Assembly (NCBI RefSeq): GCF_003865365.1
Contig: NZ_RQVR01000003.1
Span: forward strand, 62,001 to 126,000
Reading direction: 5' to 3'
From: Flavobacterium macacae
GTDB lineage: Bacteria; Bacteroidota; Bacteroidia; Flavobacteriales; Flavobacteriaceae
DNA length: 64,000 bases
Shown here: in pieces, positions 63,472-64,000 of the stretch
Numbering within the stretch: the stretch's first letter is position 1
Layout: each line of letters starts with the position of its first letter
Program-made: the position numbers and the translations under genes
Notes under the pieces: model-generated
Database searches by the model: none
What the model saw: only the letters and a program-made list of their open reading frames with translations
Told to the model about the DNA's origin: nothing

Positions 63472-63999
63472 TTAAAGCCACTTTCGGGTAATCAAATTTG
63501 TCAGTGTTTTTGGGCTTATGGTAATGATAAATCGAATTCTTTCGTTGTAATTGGGCTGTGAGATTTCCCAACCGTTAATGGAATATATCGGGAAATAAAG
63601 CTCGAAATAATCGGTGACCAAATTCAGCCGGATGCCACTGTCGTACACAAATTCAGGATTGCTGGAATGGTCTTTTAAAAACCCGACATCGCCATAGGCT
63701 TCGATCCAATTCCAGATGCTGGCGCTGGCGTTAAAGGTGGTCATCCATTGGTTGGCAAAGGGATTTGTGAGCTTCGACTTAAAACCGCCTTCGGCAATAA
63801 TGTACTGCTGGCTGTAAATTCCGGTACTTTCAGAACGTCCCAAATAGCCGTAATCAAAAAGATAATCGGTCGGGCGGTCTAATGCAAAACTGAAAAAATC
63901 GGTGTCGGTTTTGTTGTAAATAAAGGTTCCGGCAAAGAGGCGGAAATTAATCTGGCGGTTGCTGTCAAATAGTTTTCGATATTCAAATTCAGTAGTAAA
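63472..63999 (-). CDS. C-terminal part of a gene resembling an M1-type metalloprotease with barrel-like end
   Basis: The frame is open to the window edge, so this is the last ~175 residues of a longer protein. The segment alternates aromatic and polar residues ('INFRLFAGTFIYNKTDTDFF', 'ASIWNWIEAYGDVGFLKDHS', 'IRLNLVTDYFELYFPIYSIN', 'IRFIITISPKTLTNLITRKW') as in an outer-membrane-type beta domain and ends 'TRKWL'. I recall similar tails on large flavobacterial metalloproteases of the M1/gluzincin kind, but the catalytic HExxH part is outside the window, so the assignment is tentative. Confidence 0.5.
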   Translation of the reverse strand, partial: FTTEFEYRKLFDSNRQINFRLFAGTFIYNKTDTDFFSFALDRPTDYLFDYGYLGRSESTGIYSQQYIIAEGGFKSKLTNPFANQWMTTFNASASIWNWIEAYGDVGFLKDHSSNPEFVYDSGIRLNLVTDYFELYFPIYSINGWEISQPNYNERIRFIITISPKTLTNLITRKWL

Positions 64000-64000
64000 T

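Overview
The window looks like a chromosomal segment from a Flavobacterium-type member of the Bacteroidota. The signs are low G+C with A+T-rich intergenic spaces, few Shine-Dalgarno sequences, several TAnnTTTG promoter boxes, type IX secretion (T9SS) sorting tails, a TonB-dependent receptor followed by a DUF4374 lipoprotein, a bacillithiol gene (bshA), menaquinone genes, and many 'SxxC' lipoproteins. I found no rRNA, tRNA, CRISPR array, intact insertion sequence or prophage. Almost all of the window is ordinary, densely packed gene content.

Layout. 1-5.7 kb: the 3' part of tamB, then pfkA, gap and a BadF/N-acetylglucosamine-kinase-like gene. 5.8-9 kb (minus): lptD-ridA. 9-17.4 kb (plus): a run made of a secreted amidase, an MCE/MlaD-type protein, two iron-sulphur proteins split by a small HAD-like gene, an unassigned cytosolic protein, and a secreted GH3 glycosidase fused to a serine hydrolase. 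17.7-28.3 kb: a mixed set including bshA-prcB-like, an LpxH-like phosphoesterase, aroC, a T9SS cargo protein, mutS2 and ung. 28.5-32.6 kb (minus): transglutaminase-like, cytosolic binding-protein-like, nucleoside phosphorylase, eIF1/SUI1-like and a 2-oxoglutarate oxygenase. 32.9-38.6 kb (plus): a TonB receptor / DUF4374 / small helical lipoprotein / PepSY membrane protein cluster, probably for iron or another metal chelate. 38.8-43.4 kb: a T9SS cargo protein, a fused alpha-beta 2-oxoacid dehydrogenase E1, an A+T-rich stretch with a broken gene tail, and ygiD. 43.4-52.2 kb: menB, menA and menC interleaved with membrane PH-domain genes, a C1 peptidase, an MBL-fold hydrolase and a TPR protein. 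52.4-64 kb (minus): an acyl-CoA oxidase-like enzyme, several small secreted proteins, an M23 peptidase, a flavin monooxygenase, a GT9 glycosyltransferase, a second and divergent fused E1, and the 3' end of a gene that resembles an M1-type metalloprotease.

How the genes work together. One theme is the envelope: TamB, LptD, the MCE protein, the amidase, GH3, M23, GT9 and the LpxH-like enzyme deal with outer-membrane lipid or LPS traffic and peptidoglycan turnover. A second is respiration: menA, menB and menC make menaquinone, and the two Fe-S proteins look like a quinone-linked electron-transfer pair. A third is central carbon: pfkA, gap and two fused E1 enzymes.

I did not find a convincing new multi-gene system. 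The observations most worth a second look are (a) a family of intergenic hairpin elements, at least four clear copies and two divergent ones, all between genes, one containing a perfect 35-bp inverted repeat just before a start codon; (b) an E1 enzyme at 60.7-63.1 kb in which the two metal-binding positions of the thiamine-diphosphate motif look swapped (GEG...NN in the other E1, GNA...DD here); and (c) a 65-codon gene tail without a head at about 41.9-42.1 kb.
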